Positions 26,231-35,475 of a DNA stretch of 64,000 bases are shown here, in pieces; the stretch's first letter is position 1; each line of letters begins with the position of its first letter. The stretch is taken from positions 997,001 through 1,061,000 of the forward strand of contig JAPWJY010000008.1 of the NCBI GenBank assembly GCA_028283765.1, in the 5' to 3' direction. The notes under the pieces are model-generated. The model had not been told where the DNA came from and made no database searches. It saw only the letters and a list, made by a program, of their open reading frames with translations. The translations under genes were made by a program, and so were the position numbers. The stretch comes from Parvibaculaceae bacterium (GTDB lineage: Bacteria > Pseudomonadota > Alphaproteobacteria > Parvibaculales > Parvibaculaceae).

Positions 26231-27250
26231 TCACGACTTGTCGGAGGTCTTGCTGGCCTCCGCGATGCGCGCCGCGCTGATTTCCCCCGATAGCTGTTCC
26301 AGCCGGGGCGCCAGTTCCTTCTGGGTGTCGGCCACCCGGCGGATCAGCTCATGTTCGTCGCGCAGCGTGGTGGCGAGGGTGTTCAGCTCATCCGCCAGCA
26401 CCCGGAGCGAGCCGGGCGTGCCTGACGCGACCTCGCGCGTCAATTGCTCCTCGATGCGCTCCAGACGGCGCAGGGCGTCGTTCAGCAGCTTGCCGTTGGT
26501 GATGGCCTGTCCGCTGTCGGCGCTTCCCTCGGCGAGGCTGGTGACAGTGGAGAGCCATTCCTCAAGGTCGTTATAGAAGCGGTTCTGCGCCTGACCGGCC
26601 TGAAGATCGAGAAAACCGAGGATAAGGGAGCTTGAAAGGCCGAACAGCGAGGAGGAGAACGAGGTTCCCATGCCTTGCAAGGGGCCTTCGAGGCCGGATT
26701 TGAGGTTCTGGAACACCGCGCCGGGATCGGTCGCCCCGACATTGAGATTGTGGATCGTGGAACTGACGGCCGTCACCGTATTGAGCAGGCCCCAGAAGGT
26801 GCCGAGCAGGCCAAGGAAGATCAGCAGCCCGATCATGTAGCGCGAAACCTCCCGGTCCTCGTCCAGCCGGGAACCGATCGAGTCGAGGATCGAGCGCATG
26901 GAATCGGTATGGAGCTGCACCCGGCCCTTGCGCTCGCCCAGCATCACGGCCATGGGCGCGAGCAGCTTGGGAGACGTGCTCACGGCAAGACCGGGATCGT
27001 TCCGGCGGAACTCGTTGACCCAGCGGATTTCCGGCTGGAGCCGCAGAACCTGCCGGAAGGCGAAGAGAACGCCCAGCACCAGTACGGCGATGATCACGGT
27101 ATTGAGGCCCGGGCTGGTCATGAAGGCCGTGGCGAGGTGCGGCGCAAGGAGGATCAGCAGAAAGGCGATCAGCCCGAGAAACAGGCCCATGCGCAAGATA
27201 AAGGCGCGCGGATTCGACAATTCGATTCCGATTCCATCACTTCTGGCCAT
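26231..27250 (-). CDS. MotA/TolQ/ExbB-like motor protein
   Basis: A 339-residue membrane protein with helices at about 22-45, 52-70, 140-162 and 190-215. The segment YMIGLLIFLGLLGTFWGLLNTV and the later MGTSFSSSLFGLSSSLILGFLDL are the conserved proton-channel helices of the MotA/TolQ/ExbB superfamily. The C-terminal ~120 residues form a cytoplasmic helical region. ATG 27250 (MARSDG) is used. The MotB/OmpA-like partner follows after 8 bp. It is longer than TolQ, and the true tolQ is elsewhere in the window (44.7 kb). Confidence 0.78.
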   Translation of the reverse strand: MARSDGIGIELSNPRAFILRMGLFLGLIAFLLILLAPHLATAFMTSPGLNTVIIAVLVLGVLFAFRQVLRLQPEIRWVNEFRRNDPGLAVSTSPKLLAPMAVMLGERKGRVQLHTDSMRSILDSIGSRLDEDREVSRYMIGLLIFLGLLGTFWGLLNTVTAVSSTIHNLNVGATDPGAVFQNLKSGLEGPLQGMGTSFSSSLFGLSSSLILGFLDLQAGQAQNRFYNDLEEWLSTVTSLAEGSADSGQAITNGKLLNDALRRLERIEEQLTREVASGTPGSLRVLADELNTLATTLRDEHELIRRVADTQKELAPRLEQLSGEISAARIAEASKTSDKS

Positions 27251-27367
27251 GCAGCGTACCCGATCCCCGGCTGTTTCCCGTGCGCAGTCTAGGGCCTGAT
27301 CTGGAAAAGTGCCATTTCCTTGACGGCGATAGGGTCGCATTTCGGGAAAAGATGATCCGTTTTTACA

Positions 27368-27853
27368 TTATTTCGGGTCGAGAATATCCACCCGGTTTTC
27401 GGGCCCGGAATCGCGTACCCCGCCGAGCGCGCGCACGATCATGTTCGAATCGGAAAGACCCGCCGTGATCAGATAGTCATGGACGGCAAGCGCGCGCTTG
27501 AGCGCGAGGCGGCGGGAATTGGAGGAAATGTCCTGGGCAGGTCCGCCATAGGCGACAATCTGGAAACGCTTGTTCTGCGCCTTCATGCCCGCGGCGAAGC
27601 TCTGGAGTTGCGTCTGCTCCTGTGGGTTCAGGTTCGTGTCGTCGGCATCGAACAGGAGGCGCAGCGCGGCGGGATGGGGCGCGGGCAATGGCACCTCCGG
27701 CGCGGCCACGGGCGCAGTCGCATCGGTAAGGTCGAGCGGCTGCGTGACCGGAATGGTTTCCGCCTGCAGCAGGGGCATGGCGTAGAGCACGCCCAGAAGC
27801 GTGAATCCGGCTGCGAAAATTGCTGGAAAGACGGGTATTCCGGGCAGACGCAT
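27368..27853 (-). CDS. OmpA-domain periplasmic or membrane-anchored protein
   Basis: A 161-residue protein with an N-terminal hydrophobic segment (about 8-29, VFPAIFAAGFTLLGVLYAMPLL) that may be a signal anchor. A Pro/Ala-rich linker leads to a compact OmpA-like domain, LRLLFDADDTNLNPQE to ENRVDILDP. It precedes the MotA-like gene with a 117-bp gap on the same strand, giving a three-gene cluster with two OmpA domains. The peptidoglycan-binding residues look only partly conserved (the canonical NRRV is ENRVDI). Function is not known. Confidence 0.72.
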   Translation of the reverse strand: MRLPGIPVFPAIFAAGFTLLGVLYAMPLLQAETIPVTQPLDLTDATAPVAAPEVPLPAPHPAALRLLFDADDTNLNPQEQTQLQSFAAGMKAQNKRFQIVAYGGPAQDISSNSRRLALKRALAVHDYLITAGLSDSNMIVRALGGVRDSGPENRVDILDPK

Positions 27854-27973
27854 GGCATTTCTCGCACGTCAGAAATGGTGGCCCCCGCCTTGATAACGGC
27901 ATATAGGAACCAAATCCGTCGAAAACAGGGCGGAAAAACGTGAAAGCGGCAATAAACAGGGAAGGGGCGGCGG

Positions 27974-28789
27974 TCAGGCCCTGGGCTGGTGTGCCTTTTT
28001 GAGCAGGGCGCCCATGGGCTTCTGGAGCGGGTCGTTGGTGGCGATGACCGATCCCTTGAAGAAATCCTCGCCGCCATTCATGTCGGACACGAAACCGCCG
28101 GCCTCGCGCACGAGCACCACGCCTGCGGCGATGTCCCAGGGCTTGATGCCCGATTCCCAGTAGGCGTCGTAGCGGCCCGCCGCGACGTAGGCCATGTCGA
28201 GCGCGGCCGAACCTGAGCGGCGCACGCCCGCCACCTCATCCATGACGGTCGCAAGCTCGCGCAGGAAAGGTTCCTGCCCCGGGCGGCCCATGTGCGGAAT
28301 GCCGGTCACGACCACGGCCTGCGACAAGTCGCGCCGGGCGGAAACGCGCAGGCGGCGGCTGTTCAGAAAGGCGCCGTTGCCCTTCTCCGCCACGAACATT
28401 TCGTCCGTGATCGGGTTGTAGACGACGCCCGCGACCATCTGGGGGCCCGTGGCGGTGGTGCGCTCAAGCCCGATGGAAATCGCGAACATGGGGATCGAAT
28501 GCAGGAAGTTCGTGGTGCCGTCGAGTGGATCGACGATCCAGCGATGGGTCTTGTCGCTGCCGGCAGTCTCGCCCGATTCCTCCATCAGGAAACCGTAACC
28601 GGGCCGCGCCTTCTCCAGTTCCTCGCGGATGATGGCTTCGGCCCGCAGATCGGCGGCCGAAACGAAATCGCCGGGGCCCTTGATGGAGACCTGAAGATTT
28701 TCGACCTCGCCGAAGTCGCGCTGAAGGGTGCGCGCCGCCTTGCGGGCGGCGGCGATCATGACCGTGAGGAGAGGAGAGTGACGTGTCAT
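27974..28789 (-). CDS. suhB: Inositol monophosphatase family protein
   Basis: A 271-residue Mg-dependent phosphatase. The two metal-binding signatures are WIVDPLDGTTNFLHSIP (about 83-99) and KPWDIAAGVVLVREAGG (about 214-230). The N-terminal MEESGE supplies another ligand. SuhB hydrolyses inositol-1-phosphate and, in E. coli, also acts in rRNA antitermination. It is 44 bp downstream of efp, consistent with a shared transcript. Confidence 0.9.
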   Translation of the reverse strand: MTRHSPLLTVMIAAARKAARTLQRDFGEVENLQVSIKGPGDFVSAADLRAEAIIREELEKARPGYGFLMEESGETAGSDKTHRWIVDPLDGTTNFLHSIPMFAISIGLERTTATGPQMVAGVVYNPITDEMFVAEKGNGAFLNSRRLRVSARRDLSQAVVVTGIPHMGRPGQEPFLRELATVMDEVAGVRRSGSAALDMAYVAAGRYDAYWESGIKPWDIAAGVVLVREAGGFVSDMNGGEDFFKGSVIATNDPLQKPMGALLKKAHQPRA

Positions 28790-28833
28790 CGGTTCGTTTC
28801 TGTCGAAGGCTGGCTGAGGGCGCGGAGGTGGGT

Positions 28834-29400
28834 TCAGTCCGCGCGGCGCAGGTAGGTCACTTCCGTGGTGTCGACGACGATCCGCTCACCCACGCCCACG
28901 AACGGCGGCACCATCACGCGCACGCCATTGCTCAGGATCGCGGGCTTGTAGGAGGAGGTTGCCGTCTGTCCCTTGATGGAGGGCTCGGTTTCGGTGATCT
29001 CCAGCGTTACCTGCGCGGGGATGGTGATGCCCAGCGGCTTTTCCTCGTAGCTTTCGACCACGACCTTCATGCCCTCCTGAAGGAAGGCGGCGCGCTCGCC
29101 GACGAATTCCTTGGAGATTTCGATCTGCTCGTAGGTGCTCTCGTCCATGAACACGAGCGCGTCGCCGTTCTCATAGAGATACTGGTAGTCGCGCTGTTCG
29201 AGGCGGACGCGCTCGACAGACTCGGCGGAGCGGAAGCGCTCGTTGAGCTTGGTGCCGTTGATCAGATTTTTCAGCTCGACCTGGGCATAGGCGCCGCCCT
29301 TGCCGGGCTTCACATGCTCGACCTTGACCGCCAGCCAGAGCCCGCCATCATGTTCGATGGTGTAGCCGGGGCGAATTTCATTACCGTTTATTTTGGGCAT
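28834..29400 (-). CDS. efp: Elongation factor P
   Basis: A 188-residue three-domain OB-fold protein, starting [20 protein letters not shown]. Residue K34 lies in the loop [10 protein letters not shown] that is the site of beta-lysylation by EpmA/EpmB in other bacteria. The C-terminal signature [20 protein letters not shown] is present. EF-P relieves ribosome stalling on polyproline; proline-rich targets in this window include TolA. ATG 29400 is the start. Confidence 0.95.
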   Translation of the reverse strand: MPKINGNEIRPGYTIEHDGGLWLAVKVEHVKPGKGGAYAQVELKNLINGTKLNERFRSAESVERVRLEQRDYQYLYENGDALVFMDESTYEQIEISKEFVGERAAFLQEGMKVVVESYEEKPLGITIPAQVTLEITETEPSIKGQTATSSYKPAILSNGVRVMVPPFVGVGERIVVDTTEVTYLRRAD

Positions 29401-29556
29401 CTCGATACCGATCGCTCGCGAAGAAACCGCGTCGAGGCCCGGTCCGAAGAGACCGGCTGACCGGCACCGCGGGCCGTACCTCACGCATCATGAATGGCCG
29501 CTCTGATAGCAGAGCATGGCGGCGAGGACAAAGGAATTCGGCCCGGATGGGGGCTT

Positions 29557-30654
29557 CTACTGGCCGTGGGCGGCCCTTTCGGCAGCCGCCTCGTTCCATT
29601 TCTTGACCGCCGCGTCGGCCTTTTCGAGGACGTCCGGGGTCATGTCCGGCTTGAGGATGGTTTCCAGATCGGGATCTTTCATGCCGCCCTGCTGGGCAAT
29701 GGTGAGCCAGGTCCGCGCCGCAATGAAGTCCTTTTTCACGCCCTTGCCGAAGGCATAAAGCCGGGCAAGCCGGTCCTGTGCCACCGGATCGCCGTTCATC
29801 GCGCCCTGCTGGAACCAGGCGGCGGCGTTGGTGTCGTCCTGCGCCACGCCCTTGCCCGCGAAATACATGGTGCCGAGCGCCGTCTGGGCGGCGGGAATGC
29901 CCGCATTGGCGGCGTGCTGCATCCGGTTGGCGGCTTCGCTGGTGTTTTTCTGAACGCCCTGACCCTCAAGCAGCATCATGGCGTAATTGTAGCTCGCGCC
30001 CGGGTGGCCCTGATCGGAAGCCGCCTTGAACAGCGTCGCGGCCTGGGCCGGGTCGTTGGGACGGCCCTCGCCGGTCATGTAGAGGATGCCGAGATTGTAC
30101 TGGCCGTCCGCGTTGCCGGCGTCGGCCGCCTTCTGGAAGTGCCCGGCGGCGGCGTCGATATCCTTGGCGCCGCCTGCGCCCGCCGCTTCCATGAGGCCGA
30201 GTTCGATGGTCGCGGGAAGGGAGCCCTTGCCGGCGGCCCTGGTGAAGAGGCCGCGCGCCTTCGTGAGGTCGGCTTTTACACCCATGCCCTTTTCATAGAT
30301 CTGGCCGAGCGCATAGGTGGAGTTGGGATCGCCCTTGGCCATTCCCTTCTCGAACCAGCTACGGGCCTGTGCCGGATCAGCCTTCACCCCGTCGCCGTTC
30401 ATGTAGAGGGTGCCGAGCAGCATGTAGGCGTTGGGCTGCCCCTTGGCGGCGGCGGCCCGGGCATTGGTCAGCGCGGTGGCGAAATCGCGCTTCTCGTAGG
30501 CCAGGGCGGCGGCCTGCATCGGGTTGCTGGCGGGGCTCGCGGTTGGCGGCGTCACGTCGGACGCCTGCACGTCGGCGCGCGCCACACCGGCGGCGGCGTT
30601 GGCGGCAAGGAGGAGGGAGGCGGCGAGAACGGTCTTGAAAAGGGGGCGGATCAT
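29557..30654 (-). CDS. Secreted Sel1-repeat (SLR) protein
   Basis: A 365-residue protein with a cleavable signal peptide ([20 protein letters not shown], then AAGVARA). About eight Sel1-like repeats follow, with the A-AYALGQIYEKG--V--D--KA--WF-KAA-KG periodicity visible as LGTLYMNGDG, LGQIYEKGMG, NLGILYMTGEG, LGTMYFAGKG. Such solenoids act as periplasmic adaptors or scaffolds; no specific partner can be named. The start overlaps the thiE stop, so the two are translationally coupled. Confidence 0.85.
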   Translation of the reverse strand: MIRPLFKTVLAASLLLAANAAAGVARADVQASDVTPPTASPASNPMQAAALAYEKRDFATALTNARAAAAKGQPNAYMLLGTLYMNGDGVKADPAQARSWFEKGMAKGDPNSTYALGQIYEKGMGVKADLTKARGLFTRAAGKGSLPATIELGLMEAAGAGGAKDIDAAAGHFQKAADAGNADGQYNLGILYMTGEGRPNDPAQAATLFKAASDQGHPGASYNYAMMLLEGQGVQKNTSEAANRMQHAANAGIPAAQTALGTMYFAGKGVAQDDTNAAAWFQQGAMNGDPVAQDRLARLYAFGKGVKKDFIAARTWLTIAQQGGMKDPDLETILKPDMTPDVLEKADAAVKKWNEAAAERAAHGQ

Positions 30655-31313
30655 CAGGCTTTACGCTCCGGCGCCATCAGGCGGTTGAATTCGGTAACGG
30701 CGGCGGCAGGCCCCTGCGGATGGGCCCAGACGCCGCTGGATACGGCAAGGAAGTCCGCGCCCGCCTCGATCAGCGGGGCGGCGTTCTGCGTCGTGATGCC
30801 GCCGATGGCGACGCAGGGCACCTCGAAAACCTCGGCCCACCATTTCAGAAGCTCGATGTCGGCCTGTGTTTTGGGCTCTTTGGTCGTGGTCGGGTAGAAG
30901 GCACCGAAGGCGACATAGTCCGCCCCGGCTTCGCCCGCCGCCATCGCCATATGGCGCGAGTTGTGGCAGGTGACGCCGACGATGGCGTCGTCGCCGACAA
31001 TCCGGCGGGCCTCGGCATAGGACATGTCTTCCTGCCCGACATGGACGCCGTCCGCGCCGATGGCGGCGGCCACTTCCGGCAGGTCGTTGACGAGAAAGGC
31101 GACGCCGCGCTCCTGCGCGATCGGCATCAGCACCTCGGCGGCCTTGTAGATGGTTGTATTGTCCGCCGTCTTTTCATCTTCCGTCTTGAGGCGGAGCTGA
31201 AGGCAGGCGACGGGCCCCGCATCGAGCGCGCGCCGGAGCACGTCGGCAAAGGCGGCAGGCTCCAGACGGGGCGGGGTGATAAGGTAAAGCTGGCAATGGT
31301 TCCGGTCTGACAT
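30654..31313 (-). CDS. thiE: Thiamine phosphate synthase
   Basis: A 219-residue TIM-barrel enzyme that joins HMP-PP and thiazole phosphate. It has LQLRLK (pyrophosphate-binding Arg/Lys), [24 protein letters not shown] (in two parts, about 74-97), and [12 protein letters not shown]. The C-terminal [26 protein letters not shown] is typical. Some alphaproteobacteria carry a ThiE-like paralogue, so true activity is likely but not certain. The companion thiD is 30 kb away at 60.5 kb. Confidence 0.9.
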   Translation of the reverse strand: MSDRNHCQLYLITPPRLEPAAFADVLRRALDAGPVACLQLRLKTEDEKTADNTTIYKAAEVLMPIAQERGVAFLVNDLPEVAAAIGADGVHVGQEDMSYAEARRIVGDDAIVGVTCHNSRHMAMAAGEAGADYVAFGAFYPTTTKEPKTQADIELLKWWAEVFEVPCVAIGGITTQNAAPLIEAGADFLAVSSGVWAHPQGPAAAVTEFNRLMAPERKA

Positions 31314-31443
31314 GGGACCGCACTATAGCGCCAACAGTGACAATTTCATGAAGCTTTAGCAAAAAAGAGCGGGCGCGCGTGTCGCAGGCGCGGTCATCCC
31401 CGCCATGGTACAATGGGTTTCCAGAAACTCTGAGGAGGCCATC

Positions 31444-32010
31444 ATGAGATTTTCAGCTTTTCCCGCCTGTGTCGTGTGCGCCCTGCTTTTGTCCGCCACG
31501 CCGCTTCTGGCGGATGGCGGCGGGCATGGGCATGATCTTGACGCCGCCGTTGTCGGTGCGCCCGGTGACGCGGCGAAAGCCGACCGGACCATCGAGATCG
31601 TTCTCGGGGATAATTTCTTCAAGCCGGATATTCTCGATGTGAAACCGGGCGAAACTGTCCGTTTCGTGCTGGTCAACAAGGGCGATTTCCTGCACGAGTT
31701 CAATATCGGCACCCCGGCCATGCACGAGGAGCATCGTGCCGAGATGCTGGCGATGATGCAGAGCGGCATGCTGACGCCGACCGGCATGAACCATGACATG
31801 TCTCATGACGACATGCCGGGCATGGCCATGCCCGCGACGGCTATGAAGCATGACGACCCCAACGCGGTGCTGGTCGAGCCGGGCCAGACGAAGGAACTGG
31901 TCTGGACCTTTCCCGCCGGCAGCAAGAAAAGCGCCGGGCTTGAATTTTCCTGCAACATGCCGGGCCATGCCGAATCCGGTATGGTCGGTCCGATTCATAT
32001 TGGCGCATAA
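31444..32010 (+). CDS. Cupredoxin with Met/His-rich insertion
   Basis: A 188-residue periplasmic protein with a signal peptide ending around LLADG. The type-1 copper ligands are visible as H84 (FLHEFN) and C170, H175 and M180 in CNMPGHAESGM. Between the ligand loops, residues 93-140 form a Met- and His-rich stretch (MHEEHRAEMLAMMQSGML, then GMNHDMSHDDMPGMAM) that could bind extra Cu(I)/Ag(I). A GAGGAGG ribosome-binding site precedes ATG 31444. The combination suggests a copper-handling or electron-transfer role; partner genes are absent. Confidence 0.82.
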   Translation: MRFSAFPACVVCALLLSATPLLADGGGHGHDLDAAVVGAPGDAAKADRTIEIVLGDNFFKPDILDVKPGETVRFVLVNKGDFLHEFNIGTPAMHEEHRAEMLAMMQSGMLTPTGMNHDMSHDDMPGMAMPATAMKHDDPNAVLVEPGQTKELVWTFPAGSKKSAGLEFSCNMPGHAESGMVGPIHIGA

Positions 32011-32026
32011 GGCTTTTTCACAGCAA

Positions 32027-32054
32027 AACGCCGCGTGAGGGATCACGCGGCGTT
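32027..32054 (-). terminator. Terminator between cupredoxin and fba (convergent)
   Basis: AACGCCGCGTGA and TCACGCGGCGTT form a perfect 12-bp stem with a GGGA loop. The minus strand continues TTGCTGTG after TT, serving fba. The plus strand can also end the cupredoxin transcript. Confidence 0.85.
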
Positions 32055-32076
32055 CGATATTGGTCAGCCTGGAAAA

Positions 32077-33090
32077 TTACTTTTCGAGATCGCGCGTCCA
32101 TGTGCCCAGAGCGGCAAGGCCGTTCATTTTGGCGCGATGGGCGAAGGCGGCCTGACCGGCCTTCACGTTTTCCGGCTTGCCGCTCCATGCCTTGAGCGGG
32201 GCCGCCTGAAGCGCGCGGCCGTAGGAGAACGACATCTTCCACGGGAAGCCGCCGATCTTGTTCATGGCGTCGAGATGCGCGGTGGCGTCGAGGTCGGACT
32301 GGCCGCCCGAGAGATAGACGATGCCGGGAATGGCGGCGGGCACGGTACGCAGGAAGCAGCGGATGGTTTTTTCGGCCACTTCCTCGACGCTTGCCTGCTT
32401 TGCGCTCTTTTTGCCGGCGATGACCATGTTCGGCTTGAGGATCGCGCCTTCCAGCTTCACGCGGTGGGCATAGAGCCGGTCGAACAGCGTCTTCAGCGTC
32501 ACTTCCGTCACGTCGTAGCAGCGGTCGATGCCGTGATCGCCATCCATCAGCACTTCCGGCTCGACGATGGGCACGATGCCGTTCTTCTGGCAGAGCGCGG
32601 CATAGCGGGCCAGCGCCTCGGCATTGGCCTCGATGGCGCCCCGGGTCGGGATGCCGGATGCGATGTCGATCACGGCGCGCCATTTCGCGAAGCGGGCGCC
32701 CAGCGTGTAATATTCCGCCAGCCGCTCATCCAGCCCGTCGAGGCCTTCGGTGATCGTCTCGCCGGGAAAGCCCGCCATGGGCTTCGCGCCGGTATCGACC
32801 TTGATGCCGGGGATGGAGCCCGCCGCCTTGATGAGGCTGACCAGCGTGGAGCCGTCCTGCGCCTTCTGGCGGATCGTCTCGTCATAAAGGATCACGCCGG
32901 AAATATGCTCGCGCATCGCCTCATCGGTGCGGAACAGCATTTCGCGGTAATCGCGGCGGCTGTCTTCCGTCGAGGCAAGGGAAATCGAGTCGAACCGCTT
33001 CTTGATCGTGCCCGAGCTTTCATCCGCGGCAAGAATCCCCTTGCCCGGCGCTACCATCGCTTCTGCAATCGATTCAAGCGTTTCGCTCAT
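32077..33090 (-). CDS. fda: Class I fructose-bisphosphate aldolase
   Basis: A 337-residue Schiff-base aldolase of the eukaryote-like class I family, starting MSETLESIAEAMVAPGKGILAADES (in two parts). The Lys that forms the imine is in ILKPNMV (about residue 216), and KWRAV (about 134-138) and LSGGQSD (about 258-264) are the other active-site landmarks. It splits fructose-1,6-bisphosphate to the triose phosphates. It is the last gene of the tkt-gap-pgk-fba run, 54 bp after pgk. The symbol fda is one of several in use for class I enzymes. Confidence 0.93.
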   Translation of the reverse strand: MSETLESIAEAMVAPGKGILAADESSGTIKKRFDSISLASTEDSRRDYREMLFRTDEAMREHISGVILYDETIRQKAQDGSTLVSLIKAAGSIPGIKVDTGAKPMAGFPGETITEGLDGLDERLAEYYTLGARFAKWRAVIDIASGIPTRGAIEANAEALARYAALCQKNGIVPIVEPEVLMDGDHGIDRCYDVTEVTLKTLFDRLYAHRVKLEGAILKPNMVIAGKKSAKQASVEEVAEKTIRCFLRTVPAAIPGIVYLSGGQSDLDATAHLDAMNKIGGFPWKMSFSYGRALQAAPLKAWSGKPENVKAGQAAFAHRAKMNGLAALGTWTRDLEK

Positions 33091-33144
33091 AGTCTGTGTG
33101 ACCCCCTGATGTGAGTGAATGTTAGGTGTGGTTAAGTGTACGGA

Positions 33145-34359
33145 TCAGCGCGCACCGGTTTCAAGGGCTGCGACGCCTGGAAGCACCTTGCCCTCAAGCC
33201 ATTCGAGGAAAGCGCCGCCCGCCGTCGAGACATAGCTGAAATCCTCGGACGCGCCCGCATTGTTGAGCGCGGAAACCGTGTCGCCGCCCCCGGCGACGGA
33301 GGTGAGCTGGCCCATGCGGGTCAGCATGGCGACGAGCTGTGCGGCGGCATTGGTGCCCTCGTCGAACGGCGGAAACTCGAAAGCGCCCAGCGGGCCATTC
33401 CAGACCACGGTTTTCGCGGTCTCAAACCAGCCGGACAGATGGGCGATGGTGTCGGTGCCGACATCGAGGATCATCCGGTCGCCGGGCACGGCGTCGATGG
33501 AGACGGTCTGGGTGGCCGCGCCCGCCTTCAGTTCGGAGGCGACGACCACATCGGTCGGCAGCAGGATCTTGCAGTTGGCGGCGGTGGCCTTTGCGATGAT
33601 GTCGCGGGCGGTGTCGAGCAGATCATGCTCGCACAGCGACTTGCCCACGGATTTGCCCTGGGCGGCCAGAAAAGTGTTGGCCATGCCGCCGCCGATGACG
33701 AGCGCATCGACCTTCGTGACCAGATTGCCCAGCAGGTCCAGCTTGCTCGACACCTTGGAGCCGCCGACGATGGCGACGACGGGGCGCTGGGGCGTCGCAA
33801 GCGCCAGTTGAAGGGCGTTCAGTTCCGCTTCCATGCAGCGCCCGGCATAGGCGGGCAGCAGCCGGGCGATGCCCTCGGTCGAGGCGTGCGCGCGGTGGGC
33901 GCAGGAAAAGGCGTCATTGATATAGACATCGCCCAGCGAGGCGAGGGCCTTGGCGAAGGTCGGGTCGTTCTCTTCTTCTTCCGGGTAGAAGCGGGTGTTT
34001 TCCAGCACCAGAACCTCGCCGTCCGGCAGGGCGCTGACCGCGTGGGCCGCGGTCGGCCCGATGCAGTCGCCCGCGAAATTAACGTCCTCGCCCAGCACGC
34101 CCGCCAGCGCGGCGGCGACCGGCGACAGGCTCAGTTCCGGGTCGGGGCCCTTCTTGGGCCTGCCGAAATGCGACAGCACCACCACTTTCGCGCCCTTGCG
34201 GGCCAGTTCGTCCAGCGTCGGGGCGATGCGGGTCAGCCTCGTCACGTCGCTGACCCGGCCATCGGTGATCGGCACATTGAGGTCGCAGCGCACCAGAACG
34301 CGCAACCCCTTCAGATCACGGGCGGCGAAAAGGTCATCGAGGGACTTGTAGGCGGACAT
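33145..34359 (-). CDS. pgk: Phosphoglycerate kinase
   Basis: A 404-residue enzyme that transfers phosphate between 1,3-bisphosphoglycerate and ADP. It contains [11 protein letters not shown] near residue 17, [17 protein letters not shown] near 57, the hinge region and the C-terminal [16 protein letters not shown] 34359 ([11 protein letters not shown]) is the likely start; an ATG at 34401 lies in the terminator region. It follows gap, but an intrinsic terminator separates them. Confidence 0.96.
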   Translation of the reverse strand: MSAYKSLDDLFAARDLKGLRVLVRCDLNVPITDGRVSDVTRLTRIAPTLDELARKGAKVVVLSHFGRPKKGPDPELSLSPVAAALAGVLGEDVNFAGDCIGPTAAHAVSALPDGEVLVLENTRFYPEEEENDPTFAKALASLGDVYINDAFSCAHRAHASTEGIARLLPAYAGRCMEAELNALQLALATPQRPVVAIVGGSKVSSKLDLLGNLVTKVDALVIGGGMANTFLAAQGKSVGKSLCEHDLLDTARDIIAKATAANCKILLPTDVVVASELKAGAATQTVSIDAVPGDRMILDVGTDTIAHLSGWFETAKTVVWNGPLGAFEFPPFDEGTNAAAQLVAMLTRMGQLTSVAGGGDTVSALNNAGASEDFSYVSTAGGAFLEWLEGKVLPGVAALETGAR

Positions 34360-34410
34360 GGGAGGTTCCGTGAGGCGGCTGGGAGGAGGATTATGCAACA
34401 TTCAGACATG

Positions 34411-34443
34411 AAAATCCCCCTCATGGGCAATGAGGGGGATTTT
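34411..34443 (-). terminator. Terminator between gap and pgk
   Basis: AAAATCCCCCTCA (34411-34423) pairs perfectly with TGAGGGGGATTTT (34431-34443). On the minus strand the stem ends in TTTTC, giving an intrinsic terminator between gap and pgk in what otherwise looks like one operon. Confidence 0.88.
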
Positions 34444-34446
34444 GTC

Positions 34447-35454
34447 TCAGAGCAGCTTGCCCATGGCGACGGCGGTGTCGCCCATGCGGTTGGAGAAGCC
34501 CCATTCATTGTCGTACCAGGAAAGGATACGCACCAGCTTGCCCTCGATCACCTGCGTCTGCGTCAGATCGAAGGTCGAGGAATTGGGGTTGTGGTTGAAG
34601 TCGATCGAGACCAGCGCCTCGTCGGTGTAGCCGAGAATGCCCTTGAGCGGACCGTCGGCGGCCTTGCGGATCGCGTCGTTGACTTCGTCGACCGTCACGT
34701 CGCGGCCCGGCGTGAACACCAGATCGACGGCGGAGACGTTCGGGGTCGGCACGCGGATCGAGGTGCCGTCGAGCTTGCCCTTGAGTTCCGGCAGCACGAG
34801 GCCGACGGCCTTGGCGGCGCCGGTCGAGGTCGGGATCATCGAAAGCGCGGCGGCGCGGGCGCGGCGCGGGTCCTTGTGCAGCGTATCGACCGTGTTCTGG
34901 TCGCCGGTATAGGCGTGGATCGTGGTCATGTAGCCGCGCTCGATGCCGCAGAGCTTGTTCAGCACGTCGGCGACGGGGGCAAGGCAGTTGGTCGTGCACG
35001 AGGCGTTCGAGACGATCTTGTGCTCCGCCGTCAGCTTCTGATGGTTGACGCCGAAGACGACGGTCAGGTCCACATCCTCGCCGGGCGCGGAGATCAGCAC
35101 GCGCTTGGCGCCTGCGGTCAGGTGCGCGCCGGCCTTGGCCATCGAGGTGAAGATGCCCGTGCATTCGAGCGCGATGTCGATGCCGAGTTCAGCCCATGGC
35201 AGCTTGGCCGGATCGCGCTCGGCGGTGATGCGGATCTCGCCCGCGCCGTAATCGATGCCGTTTTCGGTGACCTTGATGTCGAACGGGAAGCGGCCGTGCA
35301 CACTGTCATATTTCAGAAGATGGGCATTGTCCTTGATGGAGCCCAGATCGTTGATCGCCACAACCTTGATGTCCTTGCGACCCGACTCCGCGATGGCCCG
35401 CAGAACCAGACGCCCGATGCGGCCAAAGCCATTGATCGCTACGCGAACGGTCAT
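34447..35454 (-). CDS. gap: Glyceraldehyde-3-phosphate dehydrogenase, type I
   Basis: A 335-residue enzyme starting [20 protein letters not shown]. The active-site motif [12 protein letters not shown] contains the catalytic Cys. The C-terminal half shows [12 protein letters not shown]-specific NAD chemistry is suggested by AINDLGS at the end of the second strand. It is 21 bp downstream of tkt and 3 bp upstream of the terminator stem. Confidence 0.97.
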   Translation of the reverse strand: MTVRVAINGFGRIGRLVLRAIAESGRKDIKVVAINDLGSIKDNAHLLKYDSVHGRFPFDIKVTENGIDYGAGEIRITAERDPAKLPWAELGIDIALECTGIFTSMAKAGAHLTAGAKRVLISAPGEDVDLTVVFGVNHQKLTAEHKIVSNASCTTNCLAPVADVLNKLCGIERGYMTTIHAYTGDQNTVDTLHKDPRRARAAALSMIPTSTGAAKAVGLVLPELKGKLDGTSIRVPTPNVSAVDLVFTPGRDVTVDEVNDAIRKAADGPLKGILGYTDEALVSIDFNHNPNSSTFDLTQTQVIEGKLVRILSWYDNEWGFSNRMGDTAVAMGKLL

Positions 35455-35475
35455 ATTCCTTGTCTCCTGTAACGC

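Noticed and set aside
25200-27250. Zorya-like defence system (ZorA/ZorB analogues)
   Set aside because: The pair has the MotA plus OmpA layout, but no ZorC, ZorD or ZorE genes are present and the surroundings are housekeeping genes.
33136-35472. 778-residue plus-strand open frame across pgk and gap
   Set aside because: It is the antisense shadow of two unmistakable glycolytic genes; its sequence is His/Arg/Gly-rich with no domain.
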